From Rotaria socialis (taxonomy: Eukaryota > Rotifera > Eurotatoria > Philodinida > Philodinidae), in the NCBI GenBank assembly GCA_905331475.1, contig CAJNYU010000694.1:62001-126000 (forward strand): DNA of 64,000 nt, given 5' to 3'. Position numbers and translations under genes: made by a program. Each line of letters opens with the position of its first letter. Positions within the stretch are counted from its first letter, which is position 1. Shown here piece after piece: positions 11,752-24,701 of the stretch. The notes under the pieces are model-generated. The model saw only the letters and a list, made by a program, of their open reading frames with translations. It was not told where the DNA came from and searched no databases.

Positions 11752-14165
11752 TCAAACTGTTGCAAATTGTACACGTAAATCTCGTTTATCATTAATAGAG
11801 ATTTGTTTAATAGTTCGACCTTGTTCACCATTTAAATTTAATGTTGATGTTCGTTCAACATTTGTGCATATCATTTGTATATGTTGATGTTTTTCTGTAA
11901 AAAGATTCCATAAACCTTTCATGCGATCCGGTAAAAGAGGACCACCATCAATTGTAACCATTGAATTCGATTGAAAATGAACATTTAAATATTTTAATGT
12001 TGCATTAAGAAATGGACGTGGTGAAATCAATGTTGGAGGAATTCCTGTCAATGGTCCAGTTAGTGACATGCATGTTCGTTGAGATTTATTTAAAAGAAAA
12101 TTAAATAAACTATTTACAGAAGATAAATCTCGGATGAAAATTGTTGTTGCACGTGTTTTTCCATTTGAAGGCTTTTTACTTGATGATAAACATCGTCGAT
12201 CATTATTTGAATTGGTTGAAGAAGATGTTGATAAGCCCATATCTTCTAACCATTGAGCACATGTTACATCATTCTCATCCCCATTTTCGTCGTTCTCTTC
12301 GTCAATATTCTTATTTGCTGAGTTATTCAATGAGTCACCACCACTGAAAAATAACCAAAACTAGAATATTTTCGTTAACAGTGAACCTAAGAAACAATTC
12401 AATATTCTTGACTTCTATTTTTTTTCCATTCCTAAGTGCGTATATGTTGTAAAAGCACAAAGTACACTTTGCTAGCTTTCAGTGAAGCTGAAATAATAAA
12501 ATTAATCTTGTAGGGTTCGTATGCCATTGCAATTTTTCTTTACTTGCATTATTTAAACTACATGACAGCTTGAGGCAACTCATTAAAAAAACGTCAATCA
12601 CATGTTATCAAGAATATTTCATCAATATTGAAAATATTTTCAAAAATTGTCACTGCAAGATATAAGATGGTTAAAACTCAAATAGACAGTAACACTTATG
12701 CATCAATCAAGAACTAGCAGAATATATACGTCGTATTTTCACGTAGTAATGGAAAGTATACCGATACGATTATAGTTTTCGATAGAAATGTTTTAAAATA
12801 AAATTGTGGCAGAGAATTTCTATTGATATTCATAACTTGGAAAAGATTTGTGTTGTATTCAAATTTTGATTGGTCAAATATTATCTGTTGTAACAATCTA
12901 TCGTCCTAAAGTAGCATTGCATCTGATCAGTTTTTACCATAGATAATCTTGATGAATCCTTTTATTACTTGTTAGTAATGATAGAAATTGCAGATCACAA
13001 CACCGACAACTTTTATTAGAGAAAGCGTTACTATTTAAGCGTCTATGTCAGACAACAAGTGCTTGAATATTTTACGAGACATGAAGCCTTCTTCATCTCA
13101 AACATACGACTGACATTGCACATGCCTATGTTTTGGCTGTAATAGAAGATCTGGTTTAATTTTGAAAAATAACTTCTTAAAATAGTTGCAGTTTTTTCGT
13201 TTTTTTTACTTACTCAGTCATCGTAAATTCAATTCCTTCTCGTTCAAGTGTTGATCTTAATCCACTGGTTGTTGGACTAATGATTGCCATAATTTGTGAT
13301 GTTGAGTCTTCTCGAAATAAAATATTAAACGTATGTGTACACATATAAAAAAATGAAGAATGTTTTGTTCGAAATGCTTGGAAAAGAGATTGAAATGCGA
13401 CTCTCCATTCATCTTGTAAAACGATTTGTGCTTGTTCGTCCAATGATGAAAAATTAGCATTGGTTTGTTGTTGTTGTTGTGCACGGGGGAATAATCGTAG
13501 CCAAGCTATATGCGGATAAGTCCAATATGATGTTAGAGAGCGAAAAAGAGCTTTTTCATTATCTTGCGATATATTTGAACAAATATATTCTAATGCAAGA
13601 GATTCATCAATAGAACGAAGTTTCATAAAATTATTTAAAAACGACGATGAATTAAGAGAATAGAACCGACATGATGATTTTAATGACCAATCAATTGGAA
13701 ATGAAGCAACGATTTCATCAGAACTTTGGTCTAAATAAAATGAAGTCTTGATTACCTTTTTTTTTCGGTTCCGTTTTCTCTTTGCTTACTTGATTCAGGA
13801 CTATTAAATGTTTCTTCAAATGAAAAACTTTTGAAAGCTGCACTAAATTGACTATCATTTGGTACTGGTGGTGGCATTATTTGATGCAAACGTGCAAGAA
13901 GATGTTCATCATGATTTGTTTTTTCTGTTATTGGTGGTGTAAAATTTTCATCTGCTGTTGGCGTTGATATTGATCGTGCTAGTGCAAATTTATTAATAAC
14001 ACTGCGATTTCGTTTTCCAGTTTGTTTTTGAGAATTTTTTTCAACTATTGATGATGAGAATGGTTGAAGCGACAAGTCAGAATTTATTTTATGACGAATA
14101 CGCTTTAATGATATCCGTGATGGAGCTTTCCATGGTGATAGTGGCTTTCCGTTATTCAGATCCAT
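11752..14165 (-). CDS. DONSON: DONSON-family replication protein (downstream neighbour of SON)
   Basis: Three exons on the minus strand: 14165-13790, 13730-13214 and 12343-11752, giving 494 aa. Introns are 59 and 870 bp with GTAAGC...TTTAG and GTAAGT...TTTCAG ends, and phases match. DONSON is a replisome-associated factor needed for CMG helicase loading and fork stability in the nucleus. Family signatures visible: FPIDWSLKSSCRFYSL at the start of exon 2; the segment with SYWTYPHIAWLRLFPRA; FFYMCTHTFNILFRED; and IISPTTSGLRSTLEREGIEF, matching the conserved ISPTT.GLR...GIEF block. Exon 3 holds the C-terminal block LTGPLTGIPPTLISPRPFLN. The N-terminal 125 residues are basic and disordered, as in the family. 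Length is somewhat below human DONSON (566 aa). Exon 1 reads into a stop beside a poly-A run, but the GTAAGC donor upstream removes the need for a frameshift. It lies head-to-head with RPS7. Confidence 0.9.
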
Positions 14166-14544
14166 CAGATAAGATTTTTATTTCAAATTACTTTTTTTAA
14201 TATTAATTCAACAGCTGTTTCCCTTTCAGTGCATTATAGATCACTGTTTTCGATTGGCTGATTTTATTCGTCCGTTGAAAATTTTTGGTATAAAAAAACA
14301 TTTTCTATGAAATCATTTTTTTCATTAATAGAAATCATTTTTCAAAAAAATTTGTTTAAATACAATGAATAATATTTAAAAAAGTGTACGTGATTATTTG
14401 ATTCAATGTAATAAAACCTGGAATGTAGTGGAGGATCCATTTGTTGTTTTCTAATTCATTTTTATGTTTAGATGATACAGAGTTACAATCGTACAATGTT
14501 TTATTCTTATTCTAGATTGTTTGACCATAAATTCATTGTCAACA
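14166..14544. promoter_or_regulatory. Shared intergenic region of the divergent DONSON and RPS7 genes
   Basis: The two start codons are 379 bp apart in opposite directions, so this segment must hold both promoters. I see no TATA or TCT element I would trust. On the plus strand a polypyrimidine tract and TTCTAG at about 14505-14515 sit 30 bp before the RPS7 ATG and could be a 5'-UTR or trans-splice acceptor. Confidence 0.45.
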
Positions 14545-15423
14545 ATGAGTACCGGTACTAAGATCGTAAAAAGTGGTAGTGAACCACCAACACCGCTCGA
14601 ACTTGATGTTTCTCAAGTATGTAAAAAAAGTTGTTTGTTTTCTCTTTATGTTTTGCTTTATATTTTTTATTTATTTAGCAACTGACTGAACTCGAAGGTA
14701 ATCCACAATTCAAGGGTCAATTACGAGAACTTTATATCACTGGAGCCAAGGTTTGTCGTATAATTTTTTAATTATGAATGGTCGAATGAAAATAATATTC
14801 TATTAATAGAAAATTGAATTGGGTGATGGACGATCTGCCCTCGTTATTTATATTCCAGTGCCAAAAATAAAAGCTTTTCAACGAGTTCATTCATTACTTG
14901 TTTCTGAACTCGAAAAGAAATATAATCAAACTGTAGTTCTTGTTGGACAGGTTGATATTTTTATTTTGAATTCTTATCATCAATTTATTCTTTATCCTTT
15001 TCAGCGTCGAATTTTGCCAAAGCCAACACGCAAATCGAAAACACAATCGAAACAAAAGCGTCCACGAAAGTATGTTTATTTTGCTGCATACAATTTATCC
15101 GTTGATTAGTATATTAATAACTTTTTTTCGCTTGTAGTCGAACATTAACTGCAGTTCATGATGCTATTTTACACGATCTTGTTTATCCAGCTGAGATAAC
15201 AGGCAAACGTATTCGAATTAAATTGGATGGATCTCGTTTATTCAAAGTTCATCTTGATAAAAATCAACAAACACTTGTTGAAAATAAGGTTTGATTTTAG
15301 AATTGACTATCGAATTAAATCTATTCTGTTCTTGTTTAAATTTAGGTACCAGCTTTTCAATCAATTTACAAGAAAATTACCGGCAAAGATGTTCACTTTG
15401 AATTTCCTGAAGTGCTCATCTAA
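14545..15423 (+). CDS. RPS7: 40S ribosomal protein S7 (eS7)
   Basis: Six exons: 14545-14616, 14679-14750, 14810-14950, 15005-15069, 15138-15288 and 15346-15423, giving 192 aa against 194 in human. All five introns are 54-68 bp with GT-AG ends. eS7 is a structural protein of the small ribosomal subunit, also needed in 18S rRNA maturation. Recognisable conserved blocks: [80 protein letters not shown] and [12 protein letters not shown] at the C-terminus. The start fits the usual eS7 N-terminus ([10 protein letters not shown]). No truncation or lost residues were noted. It is transcribed away from DONSON. Confidence 0.97.
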
Positions 15424-17719
15424 ACAGTAAAATAATAAGAAGAAAATCTTTTGATAAGCAACAGTTAATATACTGCTCGTTGTTTGTTTTTGTTGTCCAT
15501 CATCTGTTAATTAACGGAAAAAAACACCAACAATAAAACATCAGGGAGATGATCGCTCCTACCGTAGGACAATAATACTTTCTTTTAATGTTGACAAAAT
15601 TGAAAAGAAAAGAAATCATGAAAATATTTTTACTGATAATCATTGTTCAAAGAATAAATCGATGAAAATATGTATGAATTCATTTGGAATTATGGATTCA
15701 ACAGATCGTATCTATGTAACAAAAAAGATAATCGATGCGAAAAAAGTCTAGATATCGAACTAAAATTTTCTATTAAGTTTTGAAAAATCAATCCATTCTA
15801 TTTTCTATTCTTCATAGATTTTATCACATTGGAAAAGTCTACTAATATGTTATAAGTTTTTTTTTAAACTGTCACTTTTGAAATGTTCTCCAAAATTCTC
15901 GTAAATCTTGGTATTTTTCTGAATGTTGGACGAGACCAAATATCATTACCGAAGCGAAGCTATAGATTATTTCCTCATACTTAATGTAAATATTAGAAGA
16001 AACTTGGAAAAATGTTATAGCGCCAACCGAAAAATCTTTCTGTCACAGTGTGATGTATCTGTATTCAGCAAGTATGGAATACGTAATCGATTTGTTTTTC
16101 TTGTTGTTTTTAGAAAAAATGTGGAAAATATAATCAACGAATAGTAGTGATATGAGATATCCAACAGATTTAACGAACTTCAGAAAAGTGGGAAAATCTT
16201 TCAATTCGATATCGATTTTCGAATTTTTCTTCTGAAACTCATAAACTGAAATATAAAATATATTCTAATGAATAGTGCAAATATTTTTCCGAACAATAAA
16301 GAATAGATATCCTAATTATTGTTTGAAAATGTGTTCATCGCTTGTTGAATTTTAGAAAATTAGTATGATCAACTGACAAAAATGAATAAAACAAGTAGCT
16401 AAATATTCTTGTACAAAAATAATTTCATTCAATTTGAATTAATATTTTACTTCATAAGTTACAAATTTAACTCAACTGATCTATGAATGGCAAAAGATTT
16501 TGAATTGGTTGCTAGTGAAAATTTGCACAGTTTTTGAATTAATTAAGGTATCCATCATTCACATTCCATGCGTAATGTCACAATTATTAGCAAAAAATTG
16601 TTTGGAAATCTCATGTTCATGGCGAAATAAATAAATGTTTCCTGTTTTAACCACCGTCCATCATGGCTACTATTCAGAATCGAACGATTTATCATCGCTT
16701 TCGATGTGAACTCTTTTCAAAATATTATTTGCAAGCTTTTCTTTTTTCATTAATTTATCACAAATGATAATAATAGAATTTCACACATGACAAGATTGTT
16801 TCCAAAATTTGTTTTTTGAAAAACAAAACATTAATAAGCCTTTGATACAAAATGAAGTGACACAGTTACTATGTTACCCTCTCTCCCCTCGTCGCAATCA
16901 TAAAAATAAAATCAACTTCTCTGTTTCATAGAATTTTAACAGCTGGTATCAACAATTCTCTTCTGCTTTAAAAAAAAGTCGACACAAAAAGTTGTTTACA
17001 AACAAAAACTAATAATTGATATGTTAATTAATATTTTTTTGTATCGTGAAGGAATTCGAAACGTAGATGTTAACTACTACATATTGTCAACTATCCAACT
17101 TTATTATAACCTCTTTTAGGAACACGCACGTTTCATTGAAGTCTATGCTATAGAAACGTTACTAAGAGATTTTTCTATCAAGCTGACAAGAAAATTTGTT
17201 TTTGAAAAATGATATTACTGGTTAAGTTGTCTCGAGACAGAAAATCATCTATGTCGTCTGACATTGATTTTTCTGTAATCTTTTAAGTCAATGATTCGGA
17301 CTAATGGATAGTCAGAGTTCAAGTCTGTCTCATGAGTCAATATCGACCGTTCATCTTTCTTTGTGTTTATAACGATTAGAAATCACTAAGATGAAGGTTT
17401 CCAACCGTCGAAATCTAATTCAACTATTTCTAAACGATTTTTCTTTGATCAAAGAATTTCTAATTTGAAAATTTCATGCATTCAATTTAATCTCAAGTAA
17501 TACAACGAATTTACGAAAAAAATTTCATACTTTTTTCAATTGTAAATGCATATAAGTATTTCTTCTAGCTGTATATTATGAATTTATTTATTTTCAACAA
17601 AGAAAAAAGTCAAGGCAATAGCAAAAAAAAACGTAAACAAAGGTAAAGATAATAAGAAGAAACAAGAAACAAGAAAAGGAAATATAATTTATTACATGAC
17701 AAATCGTATATGTTTTAAT
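15424..17719. other. Gene-free stretch between RPS7 and RNF126
   Basis: AT-rich, no coding signal; the open frame at 15923-16144 has no family resemblance. A short GC-richer patch at about 15543-15570 (GGGAGATGATCGCTCCTACC), roughly 120 bp past the RPS7 stop, is the only local oddity and may be UTR structure. Confidence 0.5.
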
Positions 17720-18873
17720 TTAATCGAAATCGAATAAAGTTGATCCAGGAGTCGAACTAGATCCGTTATTACCACCGTCATTGCGTCGATTAGCATTCGT
17801 TGATGAGGATTGATCTTGATTTGGAAAAAAGTTATAATATTCACGATTACTTGTATTATCACCATCTAATGTTACACGACATGTCGGACATGTTCCATGC
17901 TAAAATAAATTATTTATATTTGATTAATATTAAAGACTGTGTGTCGTTTTACCATTCGGAGCCATCGCGATATACATTCTTCATGAAAATGATGTGAACA
18001 AGGAAGACGTTTTGCTAGATCATTTTCTTTAAAATCATCCATACAAATAGAACACTGTAAACTATCACCTAAAAGAATTTAATAGAAATATTTTTTTTAA
18101 AGGCATCATGATTTCTTTTTAAATTATAGAAAATAGCCTACTTGCTTGTGCAGCAGTTACTTTCACCGTTGGAATAGTATTGATACGATTTTCAGATGCT
18201 GGTGCTGGACCACCATTATCTCCCATTTGATTTAGGAACTGACCAAAAAAGAAAATATTAATGAAAACTTACAGAGAAAATGAAAAAGTATTTACTTGCG
18301 TAAGAAATGCATCAAGATTTGTGGGATCAAAATAACCTGCTGTTCCTCCTCCTCCTCCGCCACTATTCTGCATGCCACTAAACACAATAGAAAATAAACA
18401 CTTGTTTAATTCATTTCGAAAGATGAGCACGATAAATACAATGGAAATTGTGGACCACCAGCAAGTTGAGTAAAAACAGTTTGAAAAAAGTTTCCGATAT
18501 CTGGATTATTAGTTTGATTCACATTGTTAGATGGATGACCACCGCCAATAAATATTGTTGTACTACCAAATGGTGTTGAACCATGAAATTGTGCTCTACC
18601 ACGATTACGTGGTTGTCCAATTCGAGAATGACTAAAATTGTTTCGTTTTATTTTTTAAATTTATTATTATAAAATCATTAAAAGGATATTTACGATGAAG
18701 TATGTTGGGAAGCAATCTCTTCTATAAAAGTATCTCTACAATGTGGACATTGGAAATTCTACGAGAAAAATTTATGTAAATATCATACATGACAAAGAAA
18801 TCATTTTTACTGTAACGTGTCCGATATGGACTTGACATTTATGGCAAAAGTAATCAGGAACAGCAGTAGCCAT
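17720..18873 (-). CDS. RNF126: RNF126/RNF115-type RING-H2 E3 ubiquitin ligase
   Basis: Seven minus-strand exons: 18873-18811, 18758-18694, 18631-18440, 18377-18296, 18238-18142, 18068-17953 and 17899-17720, giving 264 aa with consistent phases. The N-terminus has the characteristic C2-C2 zinc ribbon of this family: C10 and C13 in DYFCHKCQVHIG, then C25 and C28 in FQCPHC. The middle is Gly/Asn-rich and low complexity, followed by NRINTIPTVKVT, which matches the conserved IQALPTVPVT-like linker. The RING-H2 finger is C172-C175-C190-H192-H195-C198-C209-C212, within CSICMDDFKENDL, LPCSHHFHEECISRWL and CPTCR. In vertebrates these cytosolic ligases work with BAG6 to clear mislocalised proteins and also act in endosomal sorting. 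The tail is short and Ser/Asn-rich. It could equally be called RNF115; bdelloid-wide comparison would decide. Divergent from NDUFA10. Confidence 0.9.
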
Positions 18874-19296
18874 CAACTTGTGTGAATTTCTTTTAAACAC
18901 CGGTGGATCAAAACTTGGTTGAGTATTTATCTAAAACTATTATTTAAGGAAAAAGAACTTTTGCAATAATAGACGGATGATGAAAACGAACATTCTGGAA
19001 TAAATCATTTCATCGGTATTTCCACTGAAACTTAAAAATGTTATTCAATGAGTCAAGAATATAAGTTAAAAGCTCCTGTAAAAATAAGAATCTGTAAATG
19101 GGAGACTCGTCATTGTTTATTATGAAAGGGAAGAATCTTAGTGGTCAAATCAGCAACCAATGGCTGATGACGATGCCTAAATAAATGAATAAACAATATG
19201 CATGTATCTATACACAGATATTCGAACAAGAGCTGTTGTTGTTTTTTTTGAAAATTCAAATTTCATTTCAATCTTTAAGATAAATACAATACAAGA
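18874..19296. promoter_or_regulatory. Divergent intergenic region between RNF126 and NDUFA10
   Basis: The two ATGs face away from each other across 423 bp, so both promoters must be here. The plus-strand sequence before NDUFA10 ends TCTTTAAG at about 19272-19279, a weak acceptor-like site 17 bp before the ATG. No other element was recognised. Confidence 0.4.
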
Positions 19297-22200
19297 ATGA
19301 GCAGCGGCGTTGCTGCTTCGCTCCGGCGAGGTTTTCTTGCAAATCAACATCATCGTTTACTTATTGTATCAGCATGTTCTATTCCTAAAAATCATCGAAC
19401 ATTCTCTATGCAATATAAAGATACAGAAAAGCCTGCTCATCCATTCGATTATGTTAACAAGAATTATAGTAATATAGAAAATATGAATACTATTTTAAAA
19501 TGATGCCTTTTTATTTTTTATTTAGACTTTTTTCGTCATTATTATTTAGGTGGTCATTATACACTGGCAAATATTCATGATAATTCATTATTTTTTCATG
19601 TTGAATCTAATTTCGGTGTTCAGAGATCGGATCTTGTTAAGCGTTTAGCTAATCATATTGGATTTTTGCCTATCACAAAACCGGATGTTGATCGAATGCA
19701 TTTTGTCGATGAAACAGGCACAATAAATACACGACAATTTCATAATGATTATTGTTTACCAAGGGATTATATACCATCACCAGAAGAATGGCACTTAAAT
19801 CCGAACCATCACGCATCTGTGCGATTGTTAAGACCACTTTTACAAACAATGACTTATCAATTACGAATGGGCTTATCTCATTTGTTTTCAACTGGTATAA
19901 ATTTTTATTAAGATAAGAATAAATCTATTTTGATCTGTTTTTGTTTTAGGGCAAGGACTTCTTATGGATCGATCATATTGGAGTTATTATGCTATTCTCA
20001 ATATTCTTCGTGATTTTGGTTATGTTAGTCAAGACGGTTAGTTTCAATTTTCACATGATTTCTATTCGTTTTGTTTTTATTATAAAATTTTGATCAATAT
20101 TCGTACTAGGCTGTATTTGAGAGGCGTATTCAGAAGAAAAACATACTTATTGAACATAATGAAGACATAAAAGGAAAGAATAAATCAGTACTTCATCAAA
20201 AGTAACTAGATTACTGCTTGACAATAGATTAGTAAGATATTAACTAGTTTGCCTATGATATCTGATATTTAGTTTTATCATTAATAGCTATTCGAATGTT
20301 CAATAAAATCTTCTATCAAATGTGTTTCATACCGAAACCTCATTGATGTAGTAAAACAGCGCGAGATTTGTTCAATAGATTTACACAATTGTATTCAGAT
20401 TTTATGTGAATATGAAATAAGCTTTTAAGAGTTCTATATAATAGAGTACAAAATTGTAGATGGAGTATAAATTACGTATGTTCCGACGGCCTGCACTTGA
20501 CCAGGTTATAAAACATTGAAAAAAAAAAGATGTATTGTTTTTAATCGTTTCTTTTAGCGGCGCTATAATAAATATCGGTTTTCTTGTGATGATTATCAGT
20601 TTTTTCTCAAAAAAGATTTCAAAAATAAGATGACTTCTTATTTTAATAAGAATTTTGTTTTTCGAAAACCTCTTCTATCATAGTTTATCAACGGAATTTT
20701 GTATTTATCTTTTTTCAATAAATAAAAATCAATCGATGAGAAAAAGAGATATTCTATGAATTTCTTAAGATCCAACTTGAAAAACTGATTTCAGATCAAG
20801 TTTATTCTATTACGTCTAACCGTTTCTATTACAGTGAGGCTACAGTAGAAATATCATATACCTTGATGCTTCAGTATTTTGAAAGTGTTTCGACATTCAC
20901 TGTTTGTTACCATCTTTTTTAAAGTATTGATTTCTATGTGGAGAATCAAATTGAAAACTAAAATGTATCCAAAAAAACTCTTCATATATCAGCTATTATT
21001 CATAGAGATAGTGATATTAATAATCATGCGAAGGTTTAATTGAAAGATAGGTCACTTTACTAGATCCTCTATATGAACACGTGCTGCTAAAGAAAAAAAT
21101 CCAATGTGTAGAGTGAACTTATCTTTTAGAAATTTTTAGTTGGGTAACTAATTACGAATTAAGAGATAACATAGCGACGAAAATCATTTTCTACTTTCTC
21201 TAAAAAACTGAGTCTTTTGAAATACAGGAGCAAATAATTCACGCGTGAAACTTCTGATATAAAGTTATCCTCGAATGTATTATTTTTTTTGATAAACTTT
21301 ATGTAAAAAAAGAGCTGAAAGGTTCACTGACCAATAAAAATTATTTACATCAGATTTTGAATAAAGAAACAGATTCTCTTCGAATTGAAATATTTTTCAA
21401 GACTTATTTTAAAATAAATGCTACTTTAACAAAGTCAGCCATAAAAGTTATTCCAACGAAAAATACTTTTCAGGAATGCAAGCAGACTTAATTTTCTTGT
21501 ATAGAACCGGTTCATAGCATTCTGTCAGTTCTTTTTTGTCGTGTCTAAACCAACTATTCGCGGTCTTTGATCTGACCTATATATATTCTAGGACAGTCTT
21601 TGCATTGTGTTCTTAGATGTCCATGTTATTATTAGAATTAAATCGAACTAGACTATTATCTTTATGAAATTCCATGGAAATCGTACATAGCGAAACCACA
21701 GAGCTAAACAAAATGTAAGTTTTTTCGTCTTTCAAGAAAAGACAAAATAGAACGAGAAAAAATTCAATCATTCAACAACGACATAAGTATACGTAAATAA
21801 GAATTTGAAGGTTAGAGATATATTTGAACAAGACGAATAAATAAAAAAAAGATCGCCGATTAATCTACTCACACTCTATCACTACATATGATTATTTGTA
21901 GTCACATTATCTAAAAAGAAACGTTCTCTCCATTGAAGTGACAATAATATTTCATCCTAAACATTGATACATACAGTTTTTCAACTAAACAAAACGAAAT
22001 TTTCTATGAAAAATATGGAAAAATCCTCGCAGATAAAGTACACGTCTATTTGCAGCAGTGTTAAGAATTTTGTTTTGTCTGCAACACACTTTCGAAGCAA
22101 AGTCAATGCCTGTTTCAATCATAGTTAACTTCCTAGTTTGGTCTTTGATAGCAACTATCAACATAAAATTTCATGATAACAATTCGAATATAGTTCTCTA

Positions 22201-23640
22201 TTTGAAACAATTAAAATCAATCGAACAATTTGATTCATCATCACCTGAAATATATTAGAAATACGTTGAATGCTGAAATACCGATTGATTTTAAATAATA
22301 AATTTCATGCTTATTGTTAGTTTTGATAATATATATATTTATCGTTTATAATATAAAATATAAAATAGCAAATAGCTACTTCCAACAAGAGAAAATCTAT
22401 ACCTTTTTTCTTTTTTTTTCTTTCTAAATTTCTTTTAACTTCAGCGAGTATGAAGAGTTTGTTTTGACAACCGTCATTAACGAGAAAAAAAAGAAGCAAA
22501 ACTCTTTTTCGAAATGTTTATTAAGAAAACAAACATCAAAGTATGTTATAAAAAGAAAAACAAATGATCGATTGTAGTTAATTTTTTTCTCATGATCAAA
22601 CTGCCTTTATAATATAAAGAAACTAACCCCATGAGATTTACGTCATGGATATTAGTAGTGTTCATTATATTGATGAAAGTTTGATTAGGGCGATATTTAA
22701 TAGGTAAATTTAAAAAAATATTTTCTATGTCATACATATATATATTGAATCTTATTGTATTTTCTAATGATTTATTGTCATTTAAAAGGATATGATTTTT
22801 TAATGGAATATAAAGTATCTATTGATTATCATTTGAAAATGCCTCGTCTTATTATCTTCATCGACAAAGATCCTCATGCTATTTGGGAAGATTTACAAAA
22901 GAACGGAAAGGTAAAGCCATAAATTCTGTTTCATAAATTTGACAAATTTTCGATTGCCATTCTATAGGATTATCATAAGCAAAGTAAAGTTTACTCGCTA
23001 GAATTGCTTCAAGCAATGGATCGAATGTATAAAGAAGAATTTTTACCAAGAATGAGGTTGGTTTTGATTTTTTGTTTGTTATGTTATTTCACAGAAAAAT
23101 AAACGATGAAAATTTCATTTTACAGTACCTACTGTCACATTCTTCAATATAATGAAAATGAAATAAAAGCATTGGATGATGTATGTATTTTTTGTATATT
23201 ATTTAATTCGAAGTCGTTGTTTTCCTTCTTTTAAGATTGTTTTTGATATTGAACAACTTAATTTTGACGATACAAATAAATTTCCGGATTGGCGAATAAC
23301 AGTTGATGTTGAATTAGAACGATTTCGTGCTTTGTATGCTTTCAGTTTGATTTTATTCTGATTGTATCTTTGCTTTTATTAGACTTCAAGATGAACATTT
23401 TTGGACACGTATGTTTAATGTCAATCGTCTTCTTCATCTTTCTGAATGGTGGACTGAACCAAATGCACAAAAAAGTCAATCAACCCTTATGAAATATGTA
23501 AAATACGTTAATTTTAATTAATTTAAAATCTAAATTGAAATTTGATATAGGATCCTCGATATTATTGGACAACAAATAATTGGGATATAAAACCATTCTT
23601 TCAACGTTATCAAAGTTGGACTCGTTTACCATTCTATTAA
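19297..23640 (+). CDS. NDUFA10: Mitochondrial complex I accessory subunit NDUFA10 (42 kDa, dNK-like)
   Basis: Nine exons: 19297-19468, 19526-19894, 19950-20036, 22789-22910, 22968-23056, 23126-23180, 23236-23333, 23383-23497 and 23551-23640, giving 398 aa. NDUFA10 is a nucleoside-kinase-fold accessory subunit of the inner-membrane NADH:ubiquinone oxidoreductase. The first 40 residues look like a mitochondrial targeting peptide. Family blocks: HPFDYVNKNY; LFSTGQGLLMDRSYWSYYAI, matching the LSTGQGVVLERSPYSD motif; MPRLIIFIDKD; and SLELLQAMDRMYKEEFLPRM. The region expected to be the P-loop reads ESNFGVQRSDLVKRLANHIG (residues 84-103): the GxxGxGK(S/T) lysine is absent, so kinase-type nucleotide binding is probably lost. 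Intron 3 is 2752 bp, far longer than the others, and holds nothing I recognise. First gene of the NDUFA10-ENY2-CMC1-POP5 row. Confidence 0.88.
20037..22788 (+). other. Large intron 3 of NDUFA10
   Basis: It starts GTTAGT and ends TTTAAAAG, joining GAC G|GA TAT in phase. It is about forty times the length of the other introns. AT-rich, with stops in all frames and no inverted repeat, terminal duplication or RNA gene that I could see; it may be an old, unrecognisable insertion. Confidence 0.6.
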
Positions 23641-23782
23641 TTCAATTGTAGAATTGAAAAGACTTCTTTTTTTTCCTTTAATCTTGTATTTATCTTTTTT
23701 TCTTCCCTCAAAAATAGAATATCATTAACATTTTCTATCAATACCGAGATGAATTTAGCTCTTTCTTTTCTTCGTCGTCATT

Positions 23783-23796
23783 GTTTTTTTTTACAG
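23783..23796 (+). promoter_or_regulatory. Candidate trans-splice acceptor before ENY2
   Basis: TTTTTTTTTACAG sits 15 bp before the ENY2 ATG and 140 bp after the NDUFA10 stop. It could also be an ordinary acceptor of a 5'-UTR intron. Confidence 0.45.
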
Positions 23797-23811
23797 ATTA
23801 TTATATTAAAA

Positions 23812-24597
23812 ATGGCTGATCGAAATGCACAAATTCGAGCTTCATTAAATGCCAAATTAATTGAGAGCGGTGAAAGAGAACAGTAAGTTTTAATGCATAA
23901 ATTAAAATATAATCTGTTTAAATATTTTTCATATACAGAATGAAACAACTACTAAGACAACGATTGATGGAACATGGATGGAGAGATCAAATGAAAGCAT
24001 ATTGTAAAGGTACTAACAAAGATTATTTACAATGTTCAACATCTTGAGAACATGAGATATGCAATCAATGCAGATTTTAATATGATTAATCTCCTCTTTT
24101 TCATATTCAAAGTATATTGATCATTTGTAAAGTCAAAATGATTCAAAATTGACGATATCTACTGTGAATTATTTTGAGAACATGAATCGATCTGTCAGAA
24201 AGTTGAAGGCATCAAATCTAATTTTTCTTGCTGATATTTCTGTTCGATCATAGACTACTTTGAAAAAAGTTCATGTTTTCATCTTATATTAGAAAAGTTC
24301 TAAAGAATTCATGTCATATTTCCAGTATACGTAAAATGACACAACACAATCTATCTCATTTTGAATAATGTTTATTTTGCAGAAATTGTTAAACAAAAAG
24401 GTCTGGAAAATATTACAGTTGATGAACTTGTACAAGAAATTACACCAAAGGGTCGTGGTAAATCTTTTTGTTTATTTTCATGAATTTTTCATCTAAAACA
24501 TTTTTCTGTACATCTGTTAGCTCTGGTACCAGATACCATTAAAAAAGAAATGTTAACTCGTCTTCGCCAATATTTATCACAACATGAAGAACTCTAA
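23812..24597 (+). CDS. ENY2: Transcription and mRNA export factor ENY2
   Basis: Four exons: 23812-23882, 23939-24009, 24383-24457 and 24521-24597, giving 97 aa (human 101). ENY2 (yeast Sus1) is shared by the SAGA histone H2B deubiquitinase module and the TREX-2 export complex at nuclear pores. The whole protein aligns: [40 protein letters not shown], then [20 protein letters not shown] and [20 protein letters not shown]. Intron 2 (373 bp) is the only long one. The gene begins 171 bp after the NDUFA10 stop on the same strand and ends 104 bp before CMC1. Confidence 0.95.
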
Positions 24598-24690
24598 CTG
24601 ACAATATTATGTGTACATGTTGTTCGTTTAAAAGATAAATAATAATAAAATAAAATAAAATAAAAATGCTGTGCTCAGAAAAAAAGTGAA

Positions 24691-24699
24691 CTATTTCAG
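24691..24699 (+). promoter_or_regulatory. Candidate trans-splice acceptor before CMC1
   Basis: CTATTTCAG ends 2 bp before the CMC1 ATG. AATAAA-like repeats at about 24640-24665 upstream fit the polyadenylation signal of ENY2, as in operons resolved by trans-splicing. Confidence 0.45.
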
Positions 24700-24701
24700 A
24701 T

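Noticed and set aside
13727-13800. Apparent frameshift in DONSON at a poly-A run
   Set aside because: A GTAAGC donor at 13789 and a TTTAG acceptor at 13731 remove the region as a 59-bp intron with correct phase.
15540-15640. Possible box C/D snoRNA after RPS7
   Set aside because: GATGAT and CTGA occur, but box spacing and a terminal stem are not convincing.
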